64,000 nucleotides of DNA from Niveispirillum sp048066115 (GTDB taxonomy: Bacteria > Pseudomonadota > Alphaproteobacteria > Azospirillales > Azospirillaceae), in assembly GCF_048066115.1 (NCBI RefSeq), contig NZ_JBLTYX010000013.1, positions 62,001 through 126,000 of the forward strand, read 5' to 3'. Below the pieces are notes generated by a model. The model saw only the letters and a program-made list of their open reading frames with translations. It ran no database searches and was not told where the DNA came from. The position numbers and the translations under genes are program-made. Below are positions 33,039-42,559 of this stretch, one piece after another; position 1 is the stretch's first letter; each line of letters opens with the position of its first letter.

Positions 33039-34702
33039 CCGGCGGCCAGCGCCGGTGCCAGGGCCCGATGGCCCTTGCCCATACGCTTGGCAGCATACAT
33101 ACCCTGGTCACCCCGGTCGACAAGGCCCTGTGCCGCCTCGCCCGACCCGCCGCGGTAACTGGCGATGCCCACCGACACGCCCAGCGGCTTCTCCGGAGAT
33201 GCCGACAGGGGGCGCAGGAACTCCGCCGCCTCGCGCAGCAGCCGGTCGGCCACGGCGATGGCCTGTTCCTCGTCCACGCGGTCGACCCACAGCACGAACT
33301 CGTCACCGCCCAGCCGTCCGGCCAGATCGCCGGCGCGGGCCAGACGGCCCAGCAGCTCGCCCACGGCGCGCAGCACATCGTCGCCGGCCCCGTGGCCCAG
33401 CTTGTCGTTGACCGCCTTGAAATTGTCGAGGTCGAAATAAAGCAGGGCGGATGCGCCGCCCGTCTGCTTGTCCAGCCGTCCTTCCAGCATCTCCATGAAG
33501 GTGCGGCGGTTATAGAGGCCGGTCAGACCATCGCGTTCCGACAGGGTCTTGAGGCGTTCCTGATAGCGGGCCTGAGCCACGGCCACGCCCACCTGGTCGG
33601 CGATGGCCTGAATCATCGAATAATCATCCTCGTTCCAGTCCTGCCCGTCGCCACGCCAGACCAGGATGGCGCCATTCACCTCGTGCCGGAACAGGGTGCG
33701 GGTGGCCAGCATGCCGTAGCCGGCAACCATGGTGGTGCCCGGGTCCGGCTGTTCGGCCACTTTTTCCAGGAAGGGGGCGATGGCGCCGGCAATGTCCACG
33801 GGCATGGCCAGCTGTGCCGCGGCTTCCATGAAGGCATCGCCGGTGCGGGCATAGAGGCGGGCGCCACCGGCCCCCGTGGCATTGACTGCCACGCCCACCG
33901 CGATCTCCAGCGTCTTGCCGGGATCGACGTCGTCGCGGGTGGAGGAGACGATATAGCCCAGATATTTCTCGCGCAGGCGGACCTGGGCCAGTTCCATGCC
34001 TTTGACGCGGGCCTCGGTAATGTCACGGCAGGCACCGCGGGCACCGATCCAGTCGCCCTGCGCCCCGATCAGCGGCACGGCGGACGAAATCAGGCAGGCC
34101 GCCTCCCCATCCTTGCCGCGCAGCCAGACCTCTGTCCGCTCAATCGCCACGCCGGTATCAAACGGCAGCGGCTGGTCGGCGAAGTCGGACAGCACGAATT
34201 CCGACGGGTGGCGGCCCACCAGATCGTCGGGGTGATAGCCGATGGCACCGGCGGCCGACACGAAGACGAAGCGCCCGTCCGGTCCGACTTCCCAGGCGAA
34301 ATCGGACGAGATGTCGACCAGGTCCTTGTAACGCTGGCGCGATTCGGTCAGCGCGTGGCGCAGGCGGCGTTCCAGTGTCACTTCCCGACCCAGGCACAGC
34401 ACGCCGCCGCCGGCCAGCAGGACGGTGTTGAATTCCACCACGCCCGGCCCGCTGCCCGTTTCCACCGGCACCGACCGGTGCGGCTCCGTCAGCGGTCCGC
34501 CCGATGCGGCCCAGCGGCCGATCTCCGTCAGCCAGCCTTCGTGACGTTCCACCAGCAGGCGCGCACCCTTGTTCAGCAGCACGGACCGCCCCTCGCCATC
34601 CAGCGTCAGGCCGGGGCCGGGCCAACCGTCCAGCAACGCGGACAGGGCCACGATATCAATGGCATCGTCGCTGGCCCGGGCTGGGCCGGAAGGGGATGAC
34701 AA
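33035..34702 (-). CDS. Diguanylate cyclase with PAS and GAF domains
   Basis: 555 residues from the TTG at 34702, chosen for AGGAG 10 bases upstream; an in-frame ATG at 34801 is possible. The order is a PAS-like region (about 20-120), a second PAS (RYKDLVDISSDFAWEVGPDG, then GYHPDDLVGRHPSEF; about 130-250), a GAF domain (about 265-390) and GGDEF (about 400-550). The active site reads RLGGDEFVLW and an R-A-G-D inhibitory site lies five residues before GGDEF, so the enzyme should be active and product-inhibited. It makes cyclic di-GMP from two GTP. No membrane segment, so it is a cytoplasmic sensor. First gene of an operon with DUF2336 and cca. Confidence 0.9.
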   Translation of the reverse strand: MSSPSGPARASDDAIDIVALSALLDGWPGPGLTLDGEGRSVLLNKGARLLVERHEGWLTEIGRWAASGGPLTEPHRSVPVETGSGPGVVEFNTVLLAGGGVLCLGREVTLERRLRHALTESRQRYKDLVDISSDFAWEVGPDGRFVFVSAAGAIGYHPDDLVGRHPSEFVLSDFADQPLPFDTGVAIERTEVWLRGKDGEAACLISSAVPLIGAQGDWIGARGACRDITEARVKGMELAQVRLREKYLGYIVSSTRDDVDPGKTLEIAVGVAVNATGAGGARLYARTGDAFMEAAAQLAMPVDIAGAIAPFLEKVAEQPDPGTTMVAGYGMLATRTLFRHEVNGAILVWRGDGQDWNEDDYSMIQAIADQVGVAVAQARYQERLKTLSERDGLTGLYNRRTFMEMLEGRLDKQTGGASALLYFDLDNFKAVNDKLGHGAGDDVLRAVGELLGRLARAGDLAGRLGGDEFVLWVDRVDEEQAIAVADRLLREAAEFLRPLSASPEKPLGVSVGIASYRGGSGEAAQGLVDRGDQGMYAAKRMGKGHRALAPALAAG

Positions 34703-34810
34703 GAGAGGGGTGCTCCTGTGGTAACCATTTCGCTGATCCAGTGGTAACGCACCGGAGCCCTGCGGTCCATCGCACTTGCGGTTACATCGGTGGTTGACCA
34801 TGTTACAATC

Positions 34811-35584
34811 ATGACAAACGTTTATCGGCACACCGCCACCGCTCCGCTTGCGGGTAGTCCCGCCGCTCCGCTTGCCGGTGCCGATCCGTTCGGCCATGTG
34901 GACCATTGGGTCTTCGACCTGGACAACACGCTGTATCCGGCGCGCTGCAACCTTTTCGCGCAGGTGGATGTCCGGATCACAGATTACATCGCCAATGCCC
35001 TGGGCATGGACCGGGAGGCGGCGCGCATCAAGCAGAAGGATTATTACCTGCGCCACGGCACCTCGCTGCGTGGGATGATGATCGACCATGGCATGGAGCC
35101 GGCGGAATTCCTGGCCTATGTCCATGATATCGACGTGACGCCCGTCGACCCGTCGCCCCTGCTGGCCGCTTCGCTGAAGGCGCTGCCGGGGCGCAAGCTG
35201 GTCTTCACCAACGGGTCGGTGCGTCATGCGGAGAATGTGCTGGCGCGCCTGGGAGTGGCCGACCATTTCGACGGCATTTTCGACATCGTCGCCGCCGATT
35301 ACGTGCCCAAGCCCGATCCTGCCCCCTATGCCACCATGATCAAGCGGTTCGGGTTCAAGCCCGAGCGGGCGGCGATGGTGGAGGATCTGCACCGCAATCT
35401 GCTGCCGGCGGCCGATGCCGGCATGACCACGGTCTGGGTGCGCACCGACAGCGAATATTCCCGCCCCGACCTGAAGCCGGGGGAAGTGCGGCCGCTGTCC
35501 GATGACCATCCCGGCGCCCACGTGCATCATGTGATCGATGACGTCGAGGGTTGGCTGGACCGGCTGACCAAGCATCTGCGCTGA
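34811..35584 (+). CDS. HAD superfamily pyrimidine 5'-nucleotidase
   Basis: 257 residues from the ATG at 34811 (34790 is possible). HAD motif I is HWVFDLDNTLYPARC, motif II VFTNGSVRHAE, the motif III lysine is in VPKPDPAPY and motif IV is MVEDLHRNLLPA. The LYP after motif I and the SLRGMM cap match the SDT1/pyrimidine 5'-nucleotidase group, which dephosphorylates UMP and CMP. It is cytoplasmic and divergent from the diguanylate cyclase. No clear ribosome-binding site is visible. It is followed by dapD after 123 bases, a neighbourhood often seen in Rhodospirillales. Confidence 0.88.
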   Translation: MTNVYRHTATAPLAGSPAAPLAGADPFGHVDHWVFDLDNTLYPARCNLFAQVDVRITDYIANALGMDREAARIKQKDYYLRHGTSLRGMMIDHGMEPAEFLAYVHDIDVTPVDPSPLLAASLKALPGRKLVFTNGSVRHAENVLARLGVADHFDGIFDIVAADYVPKPDPAPYATMIKRFGFKPERAAMVEDLHRNLLPAADAGMTTVWVRTDSEYSRPDLKPGEVRPLSDDHPGAHVHHVIDDVEGWLDRLTKHLR

Positions 35585-35707
35585 TCGGTCTCGCCCGAAC
35601 GGTCGTGCGGGCATGGGCGGTCTGCGGGCGCCTTCGTTGACAGGTCCGGCGGGGCCGGCCCAAAGTCGCCGCCGACCTCGCCAACGCACGACAGGGACCG
35701 CCCCGCA

Positions 35708-36553
<846 letters not shown>

Positions 36554-36558
36554 TCGCC

Positions 36559-36945
36559 ATGCCCGCCATCGGCGCCCTGACCCTGCTGGTGCGGGATTAT
36601 GACGAGGCCATCGCCTGGTATCGGGATAAGGCCGGCTTCCAGCTGGTCGGCGATACCGATCTGGGCGGGGGCAAGCGCTGGGTGCTGATGGCACCCAGGG
36701 GAGCTTTGGAGACGCGTCTTCTGCTGGCCCGGGCGGTGGGGCCGGAGCAGGAGGCGCAGGTTGGGTGCCAGGCCGGCGGCCGGGTCTTCCTGTTCCTGCA
36801 TACCGACGATTTCGTCCGCGACCATGCGGCGATGCAAGCGGCGGGCGTGGTGTTCCTGGAGGAACCGCGACACGAGGCCTATGGCAGTGTCGCGGTGTTC
36901 CAGGATCTGTACGGCAACAAGTGGGACTTGTTGCAGCTTCGTTGA
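36559..36945 (+). CDS. VOC family (glyoxalase/bleomycin-resistance-like) protein
   Basis: 128 residues forming one VOC module: IGALTLLVRDYDEAIAWYRDKAGF at the N-terminus, VFLFLHTDDFVRDHAAMQAAGV in the middle and EAYGSVAVFQDLYGNKWDLLQ at the end. A metal site could include the histidine in HTDDF and the glutamate in EEPRHEAYG. The reaction is not predictable. It lies five bases after dapD, so it is likely translated from the same message. Many related proteins are annotated only as glyoxalase superfamily. Confidence 0.85.
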   Translation: MPAIGALTLLVRDYDEAIAWYRDKAGFQLVGDTDLGGGKRWVLMAPRGALETRLLLARAVGPEQEAQVGCQAGGRVFLFLHTDDFVRDHAAMQAAGVVFLEEPRHEAYGSVAVFQDLYGNKWDLLQLR

Positions 36946-37059
36946 GGGTCTCCCTTCTCTCACCGCAATTCCGCCCCTTTCACCCGGCAAACCCACAGCA
37001 TTTGCACCGGGCGGATGCTCGGGGTATCAACACACAGTATCTTTACAAGGATTGTGGAC

Positions 37060-40000
37060 ATGTGCGGCATTGCGGGCTTTCTGTCGAACCTGACCTGGCA
37101 CCGGGACCATGATGTTTCCTGGATCGCCCTGTTGGCCGACAGTCTGCGCGATGTCGGGATCGACAATCCCGCCGGCATCGATGCGGTGCTGGACCAGTTG
37201 CATGCCCGCTTCGACGATCTGATGGCGTTTGCCACGCACTTGGCCCTGGTGGAACGCGCCGACCTGCGTGACCGGCTGGCCGGTGCCGCCAGCCGGATCG
37301 AGGGGCTGGAAGCGGAGCTGAAGGCCAGCGCCATCGCCCGCGACCCGGCCGCCGAACGCACGGCGGAGCGGCTGCGCGATTATGGCTGGCAGCTGCGCAA
37401 CGAGGTGCTGGCCAATATCGACCGCACCCTGTCGCTGATCGGCGGCGTGCCGGCACCGGCGCGGGCCCAGCATTTCACCGCCTGGGCCACCGAACAGGTG
37501 CTGGAAAACCTGGACCGGCTGGAAGTGCGCGGGCGCGACAGCGCCGGCGTGTCGATCCAGCTGCGCCTGCCCGGCCCCCTGTCGGACGGGCAGATCGCCG
37601 ACTGGCGCCGTCAGGCGGCCGCGGCCGCGCGCGACATGTCCGATGCCGATGGCGCCGTCAGTTTCCACACATTGGCCGATGGCGGGGCCACGGCGCGCTT
37701 CACCTATAAGGTGGCGCAGCTGATCGGCCAGCTGGGCGACAATGGCGCCACCCTGCGGGCCAAGCTGCGCGCCGATGCGCTGTTCTGGTCCATCGCGGCG
37801 CGTGCCGACCAGGTGGGCATCCTGGCCCACACCCGCTGGGCCTCGCACGGGGCCATCAACCTGCCCAATTGTCACCCGCAATCGGGCCGGCTGGCCGGCG
37901 ACAATGCGCCGGTGCTGGCGCCCGATGCCGATGTGGTGGCCGTGCTGAACGGCGATATCGACAATTACCGGGGGCTGAAGGACGGTCTGGTGCGCGCGAG
38001 CGGCCATGAGGTGCCGGCGCAGGTGACCACGGATGCCAAGATCATCCCCGTCACCTTCCGCCTGACGCCCGGCAAGAATACGGGCGACCGGTTCCTGTCG
38101 GCGCTGCGTCAGTTCGAAGGGTCGGTGGCCATCGGCCTGCTGCATCCGACGGAACCGCAGCATCTGTATTTCGGGCAGAAGGGCAGCGGCCAGTCGTTGT
38201 TCCTGGCGCAGGTGCGCGACGGCCTGATCGTGGCGTCGGAGAATTACGGGCTGGCCCCGCGCGCCCGTGCCTCCATCGCCATGGCCAAGGTGGAAAAGGG
38301 CGGGCTGTCCGTCACGCTCTCCACCCTGGATGGGGAGCCGGCACTGACCGCCCGCACCATCGATGACGGGGCGGCCACGGAGCTGAAGCCCGAGACGATC
38401 GAGATTTTCAGCCGCGACATCTTCCGCGGCGACTTCGCGCATTTCTTTGAAAAGGAAGTGCATGAAAGTGCCGCGTCGGTGCGCAAGACGCTGGTCGGCC
38501 GCTATACCCGCCAGGGCCGCGCCGCCAGCTTCGACCTGGGTGCCGACGGCATCTGGGCAGGATTGCGCCGCCGCCTGTCCGATCCGGCCAAGCCCGCCAT
38601 CCGCCGTGTGTTCGTGACCGGCCAGGGCACGGCCGCCATCGCCGGCATGGGCGTGGCCCATCTGCTGCGCCAAGCGCTGCCGGGCACATCGATCCATGTG
38701 GAGGCGGCCAAGGCATCGGAACTGTCGTCCGACCTGGACGGGGCCAAGCTGGACGATGCCATCGTCATCGCCATCAGCCAGTCGGGCACCACCACCGACA
38801 CCAACCGCACCGTCGATCTGGCCCGTGCCGCCGGCGCCTGGATCCATGCCATCGTCAACCGCCGCAACAGCCCGCTGGTCCGCAAGTCCGACAGCCACCT
38901 GTTCACCAGCGACGGCCGAGACATCGAAATGGCGGTGGCATCCACCAAGGCCTTCTACAGCCAGGTGGCGGCCGGCAAGCTGACCTCGCTCTGCATCGCC
39001 GACGCGCTGGGCACGCTTTCCACCACCCAGATCCATGATGAACTGGTGGCCCTGGAAGGGCTGCCCGCCCGTATCCAGGAGGTGCTGGACGAGGAGGAGC
39101 AGATCGCGGCGTGCGCCGAACGCTACGCCCCGCAGAACCGCTATTGGGCGGTGGTCGGCAACGGCCCCAACAAGATCGCGGCCGAAGAGATCCGCATCAA
39201 GCTGTCGGAGCTTTGCTACAAGTCCATCCCGGTGGATTTCACCGAGGACAAGAAGCATATCGACCTGTCGACCGAGCCGCTGACCCTGGTCATCGCCAAC
39301 GACCTGCCGCCGCTGCTGGCCCAGGATACGGCCAAGGAAGTGGCCATCTTCAAGGCCCATGCCGGCAAGCCCCTGGTCATCGCCGCCAAGGGGGAAACCT
39401 GCTTCGACACCTATGCCGAAACGGTGATCCGTGTGCCGTCGGCCGGGGCCGGCCTGGATTTCGTGCTGGCCACGGTGGTCGGCCATCTCTGGGGCTTCCA
39501 CGCCGCTCGCGCCATCGACCGCCGCTCACAGGGCTTCCGCGCCCTGGGTGTCTCCATCGAACAGGCGCTGGTCGAGGCGGACCGGCCGCTCTCCCCCATC
39601 GTGGAGGCCATCGGCGTGGAGATGCGCCGCATCGCCGAAGGCGAGCAGGACGCGGCATTGCCGCCGCGTGCCGTGGCACAGCTGGCCGCCCTGTCTTCTT
39701 CGCTCACCGTCGCTGACACCGGCAGCCGCGCCGCCCTGCTGGCAGGCGGGTCGGAACTGATGCGCAAGCTGTTCGAGGAGACGAGCCGTCCCGTCGACAC
39801 GATCCGCCATCAGGCCAAGACGGTCACCGTCGGCATCTCCCGTCCCGCGCGGGAGGTGGCGCCGTCGATCCTGTCGACCCTGTCGGCCCTGGGTGTGTCG
39901 CATGAGGCGCTGGCCGAGGCCGACCGCCAGACCCTGATCGCCTTCTCGTCGGTCCTGACCAATGTGACCGGCGGCATCCTCTATGCGCTGAAGGGCGAGA

Positions 40001-40398
40001 TGCTGTCGGCCGGTGCCCGCGTCGGCGTCTCGGAAGGCCGCCCGTCCGGTTATGATGGTGGGCGCATCGCCACGGGCAGCAAGCGCCGGGCCCTGCGTCT
40101 CGGCCGGGTCATCTTCTCCGCCGGCAACAAGGCGACGGAGAATCTGGTGCTGATCCCGTTCTTCGCGGGGGCCGACTGGCGCGTGGCCGGGCTGGCCATG
40201 CTGCACACGCAGCTGATGGAACAGGCGTCCTTGCAGCAGAAGACGGCGCTGCTGAAGGAACTGCACCTCTATGAGGATCTGTTCGACGCCTATCACGATG
40301 TCGTGCATGGCGAGGACCGCGACTTCGCCGCCTTCATCGCCAATGTCAGCCCGCGCGACCTGCTGTTCCGGGCCCCGGGGGATGTGGTCAAAGGGTAA
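37060..40398 (+). CDS. Oversized GlmS-like protein (class II glutamine amidotransferase plus two SIS domains)
   Basis: 1,112 residues, almost twice GlmS (about 610). The ATG at 37060, with AAGGA upstream, places the catalytic cysteine at residue 2 (MCGIAGF). About 140 residues separate this from LENLDRLEVRGRDSAG, where GlmS has about a dozen, so the amidotransferase domain carries an insertion. HTRWASHGAINLPNCHPQ and LNGDIDNYRGLK complete it. SIS1 (about 525-660) has AISQSGTTTDT; SIS2 (about 705-830) has EEIRIKLSELCYKS with the glutamate and DKKHIDLS with the histidine of the GlmS active site. A 280-residue C-terminal domain replaces the usual AKSVTVE end. The most likely role is amino-sugar synthesis or a related aminotransfer, unproven. 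Confidence 0.8.
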   Translation: MCGIAGFLSNLTWHRDHDVSWIALLADSLRDVGIDNPAGIDAVLDQLHARFDDLMAFATHLALVERADLRDRLAGAASRIEGLEAELKASAIARDPAAERTAERLRDYGWQLRNEVLANIDRTLSLIGGVPAPARAQHFTAWATEQVLENLDRLEVRGRDSAGVSIQLRLPGPLSDGQIADWRRQAAAAARDMSDADGAVSFHTLADGGATARFTYKVAQLIGQLGDNGATLRAKLRADALFWSIAARADQVGILAHTRWASHGAINLPNCHPQSGRLAGDNAPVLAPDADVVAVLNGDIDNYRGLKDGLVRASGHEVPAQVTTDAKIIPVTFRLTPGKNTGDRFLSALRQFEGSVAIGLLHPTEPQHLYFGQKGSGQSLFLAQVRDGLIVASENYGLAPRARASIAMAKVEKGGLSVTLSTLDGEPALTARTIDDGAATELKPETIEIFSRDIFRGDFAHFFEKEVHESAASVRKTLVGRYTRQGRAASFDLGADGIWAGLRRRLSDPAKPAIRRVFVTGQGTAAIAGMGVAHLLRQALPGTSIHVEAAKASELSSDLDGAKLDDAIVIAISQSGTTTDTNRTVDLARAAGAWIHAIVNRRNSPLVRKSDSHLFTSDGRDIEMAVASTKAFYSQVAAGKLTSLCIADALGTLSTTQIHDELVALEGLPARIQEVLDEEEQIAACAERYAPQNRYWAVVGNGPNKIAAEEIRIKLSELCYKSIPVDFTEDKKHIDLSTEPLTLVIANDLPPLLAQDTAKEVAIFKAHAGKPLVIAAKGETCFDTYAETVIRVPSAGAGLDFVLATVVGHLWGFHAARAIDRRSQGFRALGVSIEQALVEADRPLSPIVEAIGVEMRRIAEGEQDAALPPRAVAQLAALSSSLTVADTGSRAALLAGGSELMRKLFEETSRPVDTIRHQAKTVTVGISRPAREVAPSILSTLSALGVSHEALAEADRQTLIAFSSVLTNVTGGILYALKGEMLSAGARVGVSEGRPSGYDGGRIATGSKRRALRLGRVIFSAGNKATENLVLIPFFAGADWRVAGLAMLHTQLMEQASLQQKTALLKELHLYEDLFDAYHDVVHGEDRDFAAFIANVSPRDLLFRAPGDVVKG

Positions 40399-40410
40399 GT
40401 TTTCGTGCGC

Positions 40411-40482
40411 CCTCAAGCGCCGGGCGGGCGCATCAGCGCCCTTGGCTTCACGCCGCACGAGCGGTGCTGTGGCAGTCGCCGC
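40411..40482 (+). repeat. Three-hairpin intergenic repeat, copy 2
   Basis: Plus orientation, directly after the GlmS-like stop. Flank CCTCAAGCGCCGGGCG; hairpin I GGGCGC-ATCA-GCGCCC (40426-40441, perfect); linker TTGGCTTCAC; hairpin II GCCGC-ACGA-GCGGT (40452-40465, one wobble); hairpin III GTGGC-AGTC-GCCGC (40469-40482, one wobble). It lies between convergent genes. Confidence 0.85.
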
Positions 40483-40513
40483 CGGAGCGGTTTCGGTTTA
40501 CCGAAACCCGCTT

Positions 40514-40987
40514 TCAGCCTTTGACCATCATGGCCAGCCATTCGGCGGCCAGCGCCGGCTTGTCCGATCCCTCGACCTCCACCACCACGCCATAGCGCAT
40601 CAAGTGCTGGGCCGGCCCCTTGGCGTCCACGGCCATCAGGGTCAGGATGGTGCGGATGCGCTTGCCGCTATGCACGGGCGTGATGAAGCGCAGCTTGTCG
40701 AAGCCGTAATTGAAGCTCATGCCCGTGCCGGCCAGGGGCGGCAGCAGGTCCATGCCCACGGCACCCAGCAGCGACAGGGTCAGAAATCCGTGTGCCACGG
40801 TGCCGCCCAGGGGCGTGGCCGCGGCGCGCACCGGATCGACATGGATGAACTGGTGGTCGCCCGTCAGGTCGGCGAACCGGTCGATCATGCCCTGATCCAC
40901 CACCTGCCAGTCGGACCGGGCCAGTTCCGTACCGATCCGCGCCTGATATTCCGCCAGCGTCAGTGCCGGCTGCTTCGCGTCCGTCAT
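40514..40987 (-). CDS. MaoC family (R)-enoyl-CoA hydratase-like protein
   Basis: 157 residues, a single hot-dog domain. FADLTGDHQFIHVDPVRA carries the catalytic Asp-His pair of the MaoC/PhaJ hydratase-2 motif, and GGTVAHGFLTLSLL is the adjacent helix. The enzyme would hydrate enoyl-CoA to (R)-3-hydroxyacyl-CoA, linking beta-oxidation to polyhydroxyalkanoate supply, or act on another acyl thioester. The start at 40987 is preferred over 40993 because GGGGGA is better spaced from it. It is monocistronic and converges with the GlmS-like gene. Confidence 0.88.
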   Translation of the reverse strand: MTDAKQPALTLAEYQARIGTELARSDWQVVDQGMIDRFADLTGDHQFIHVDPVRAAATPLGGTVAHGFLTLSLLGAVGMDLLPPLAGTGMSFNYGFDKLRFITPVHSGKRIRTILTLMAVDAKGPAQHLMRYGVVVEVEGSDKPALAAEWLAMMVKG

Positions 40988-41053
40988 CCACATTCCCCCA
41001 ATTCAAACGCTTGTTTTATGCATCATCACCGGGAGCGGGCTGGATGGCAAGAT

Positions 41054-41139
41054 CGTAGGTCGGGGTGAATGCAATGAACCCCGACAAGCGACGGTGTGGC
41101 TTCATGTCGGGGTTCGCCTGTGGCTCACCCCGACCTACG
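41054..41139. repeat. Two-tier palindromic repeat, GTAGGTC family, copy C
   Basis: Outer arms CGTAGGTCGGGGTGA (from 41054) and TCACCCCGACCTACG (to 41139) and inner arms GAACCCCGACA / TGTCGGGGTTC are all perfect complements. The loop shares ACAAGCGACGGTG with copy A. The stop codon of the LapA-like gene (41135-41137) lies inside the right arm, so the element forms the 3' end of that gene. Confidence 0.85.
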
Positions 41140-41431
41140 GCGTGGTCACGGGCTTGGTGGCCCGGGCGGCGTCCAGTTCCTTCTGCAGCCGGTCGGCGCG
41201 GGCCTGGTGCAGGCGCCCATTGCGGCGATGGCCGTGATGGCCCAGCCAGACGGTCAGCCCGCCCGCGAAGAAACCCACGACCAGCGTGACCAGCACCAGG
41301 GCGAAGGCCGGTGCCTCCATGGTTCCGACCAGGGGCCAGAGGGCCAGTTGCACCGGTGTCAGGTTCGACACCGCGAACGAAATGGCCAGCGCCGTCAGCG
41401 GCAGGGTGAGGATCCAGGACAGATAGCGCAC
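41135..41431 (-). CDS. LapA-domain (DUF1049) inner-membrane protein
   Basis: 98 residues with two membrane segments (about 4-20 and 40-62) and a basic, coiled-coil-like cytoplasmic tail. SFAVSNLTPVQLALWPL is the typical LapA-domain feature (N-x-x-x-V-x-L-x-L-x-P). E. coli LapA works with LapB in lipopolysaccharide control, but short stand-alone LapA-domain proteins in alphaproteobacteria are not characterised. Its last codons fall within palindromic repeat copy C. A terminator of the upstream small gene lies between it and that gene, so it needs its own promoter or read-through. Confidence 0.75.
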   Translation of the reverse strand: MRYLSWILTLPLTALAISFAVSNLTPVQLALWPLVGTMEAPAFALVLVTLVVGFFAGGLTVWLGHHGHRRNGRLHQARADRLQKELDAARATKPVTTP

Positions 41432-41451
41432 GGTCAGGTTCCCGTATGATC

Positions 41452-41485
41452 AAAGAAAAACGGCCCCGGGCGATGCCTGGGGCCG
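41452..41485 (-). terminator. Rho-independent terminator
   Basis: On the minus strand CGGCCCC and GGGGCCG form a stem (41485-41461) followed by TTTTTCTTT (41460-41452). It lies downstream of the small membrane protein gene at 41556-41696 and upstream of the LapA-like gene. Confidence 0.8.
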
Positions 41486-41555
41486 TGGGAGGATAGCAGA
41501 AACTACGCGGAACAGGGCAATGGGCGGGGCGGCACGGAGATACCGCCCCCACCCC

Positions 41556-41696
41556 TCACATCATCGCCGCCCCAACCAACAGGGCCAGCGACAATCCCAT
41601 CAGGGCCGTGGATACATATTCCAGCCGTTCCAGGCGCTGGCGCGCGCGGCGCAGGTTGCCGGCCATGTCGGCATAGGCGCGTTGGGGTCGGAGCAT
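41556..41696 (-). CDS. Small membrane protein of unknown function (46 residues)
   Basis: The start at 41696 has a strong GGGAGG eight bases upstream; the longer open frame to 41843 lacks such support and is arginine/proline-rich. The product MLRPQRAYADMAGNLRRARQ... has a basic amphipathic N-terminal half and one C-terminal membrane helix (about 27-45, ending LLVGAAMM). No family is recognised. A rho-independent terminator follows about 70 bases after the stop, which supports a real short transcript. Confidence 0.55.
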   Translation of the reverse strand: MLRPQRAYADMAGNLRRARQRLERLEYVSTALMGLSLALLVGAAMM

Positions 41697-41911
41697 GTTT
41701 TCGGCCTCCCATATCTGGGGCGCGGCCAATCCGAAATGCCACGCCCGGGTTAAAGGGGGCGGTTCGACGACTATCAGGCGGGGAATGCGCTGGGGGGCTG
41801 TATTTTCACCCGATTGCCGCCGAACCGTCACAAAACCTTGCACCCAATAATGGTAGGCGGCAAGAGGGAAAGTTCGTTTATAACCTTCTGTATGGTTTTA
41901 ACGAAATTTCC

Positions 41912-42550
41912 TTAGCTGCGCTGCAGCAAGAAGACGGACTGCACGCCGAGCCAGTTGGCTCTGATGCTGTCCGCGGGGGCCGCTACGGGCCGGTCGTCGG
42001 CGCCCAGGATCAGGCTGCGTTCGATATCGACACCCATATCCTGGCACAGGGCGACCATGTCGGCGATGGTGCAAAAGTGGATATTGGGCGTCTCGTACCA
42101 TTCATGGCCCAGACGGTCGGTCACCGGCATGCGCCCGCGCAACAGAAGGTCGGCCCGCACCCGCCAATAGCCGAAATTCGGCACCGACACGATGGCATGT
42201 CGGCCGATGCGGACCAGATGATCCAGCACGATGCGCGGATGGCGCGTGGCCTGCAAAGTCTGCGACAGGACCACGTAATCGAACCCGTCGCTGGGATAAT
42301 CCTTCAGGTCTGTATCGGCATCGCCCTGAATCACTGCCAAGCCGCGCGCCACCGAGGCGCGCACCCCGTCCATGGACAGTTCGATGCCGCGCCCGTCCAC
42401 CTGCTTGCGATGGACCAGGGCATGCAGCAATTCCCCGTCGCCGCAGCCGACATCCAGGACACGGGCACCGGGTTCCACCCAGTCGACGATGCTTTCCAGG
42501 TCGCTGCGAATGGATGATGAAGAAGGCGGCAGCAGGGAGGTCACGGCCAT
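41912..42550 (-). CDS. metW: Methionine biosynthesis protein MetW
   Basis: 212 residues with a SAM-methyltransferase fold: VLDVGCGDGELLHALVHR (motif I), GRGIELSMDGV and DYVVLSQTLQATRHP. SVPNFGYWRVRADLLLRGRMPVT and WYETPNIHFCT are diagnostic of MetW. MetW supports MetX in making acetyl- or succinyl-homoserine in proteobacteria, probably by binding it. It starts nine bases after metX, in the usual metX-metW operon. Confidence 0.95.
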   Translation of the reverse strand: MAVTSLLPPSSSSIRSDLESIVDWVEPGARVLDVGCGDGELLHALVHRKQVDGRGIELSMDGVRASVARGLAVIQGDADTDLKDYPSDGFDYVVLSQTLQATRHPRIVLDHLVRIGRHAIVSVPNFGYWRVRADLLLRGRMPVTDRLGHEWYETPNIHFCTIADMVALCQDMGVDIERSLILGADDRPVAAPADSIRANWLGVQSVFLLQRS

Positions 42551-42559
42551 ATTGTTCGC

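Noticed and set aside
37027..39501. Long minus-strand frame (824 codons) opposite the GlmS-like gene.
   Set aside because: Low-complexity histidine/glutamine/arginine/glycine-rich composition typical of antisense frames in high-GC DNA; the plus strand has clear amidotransferase and SIS motifs.
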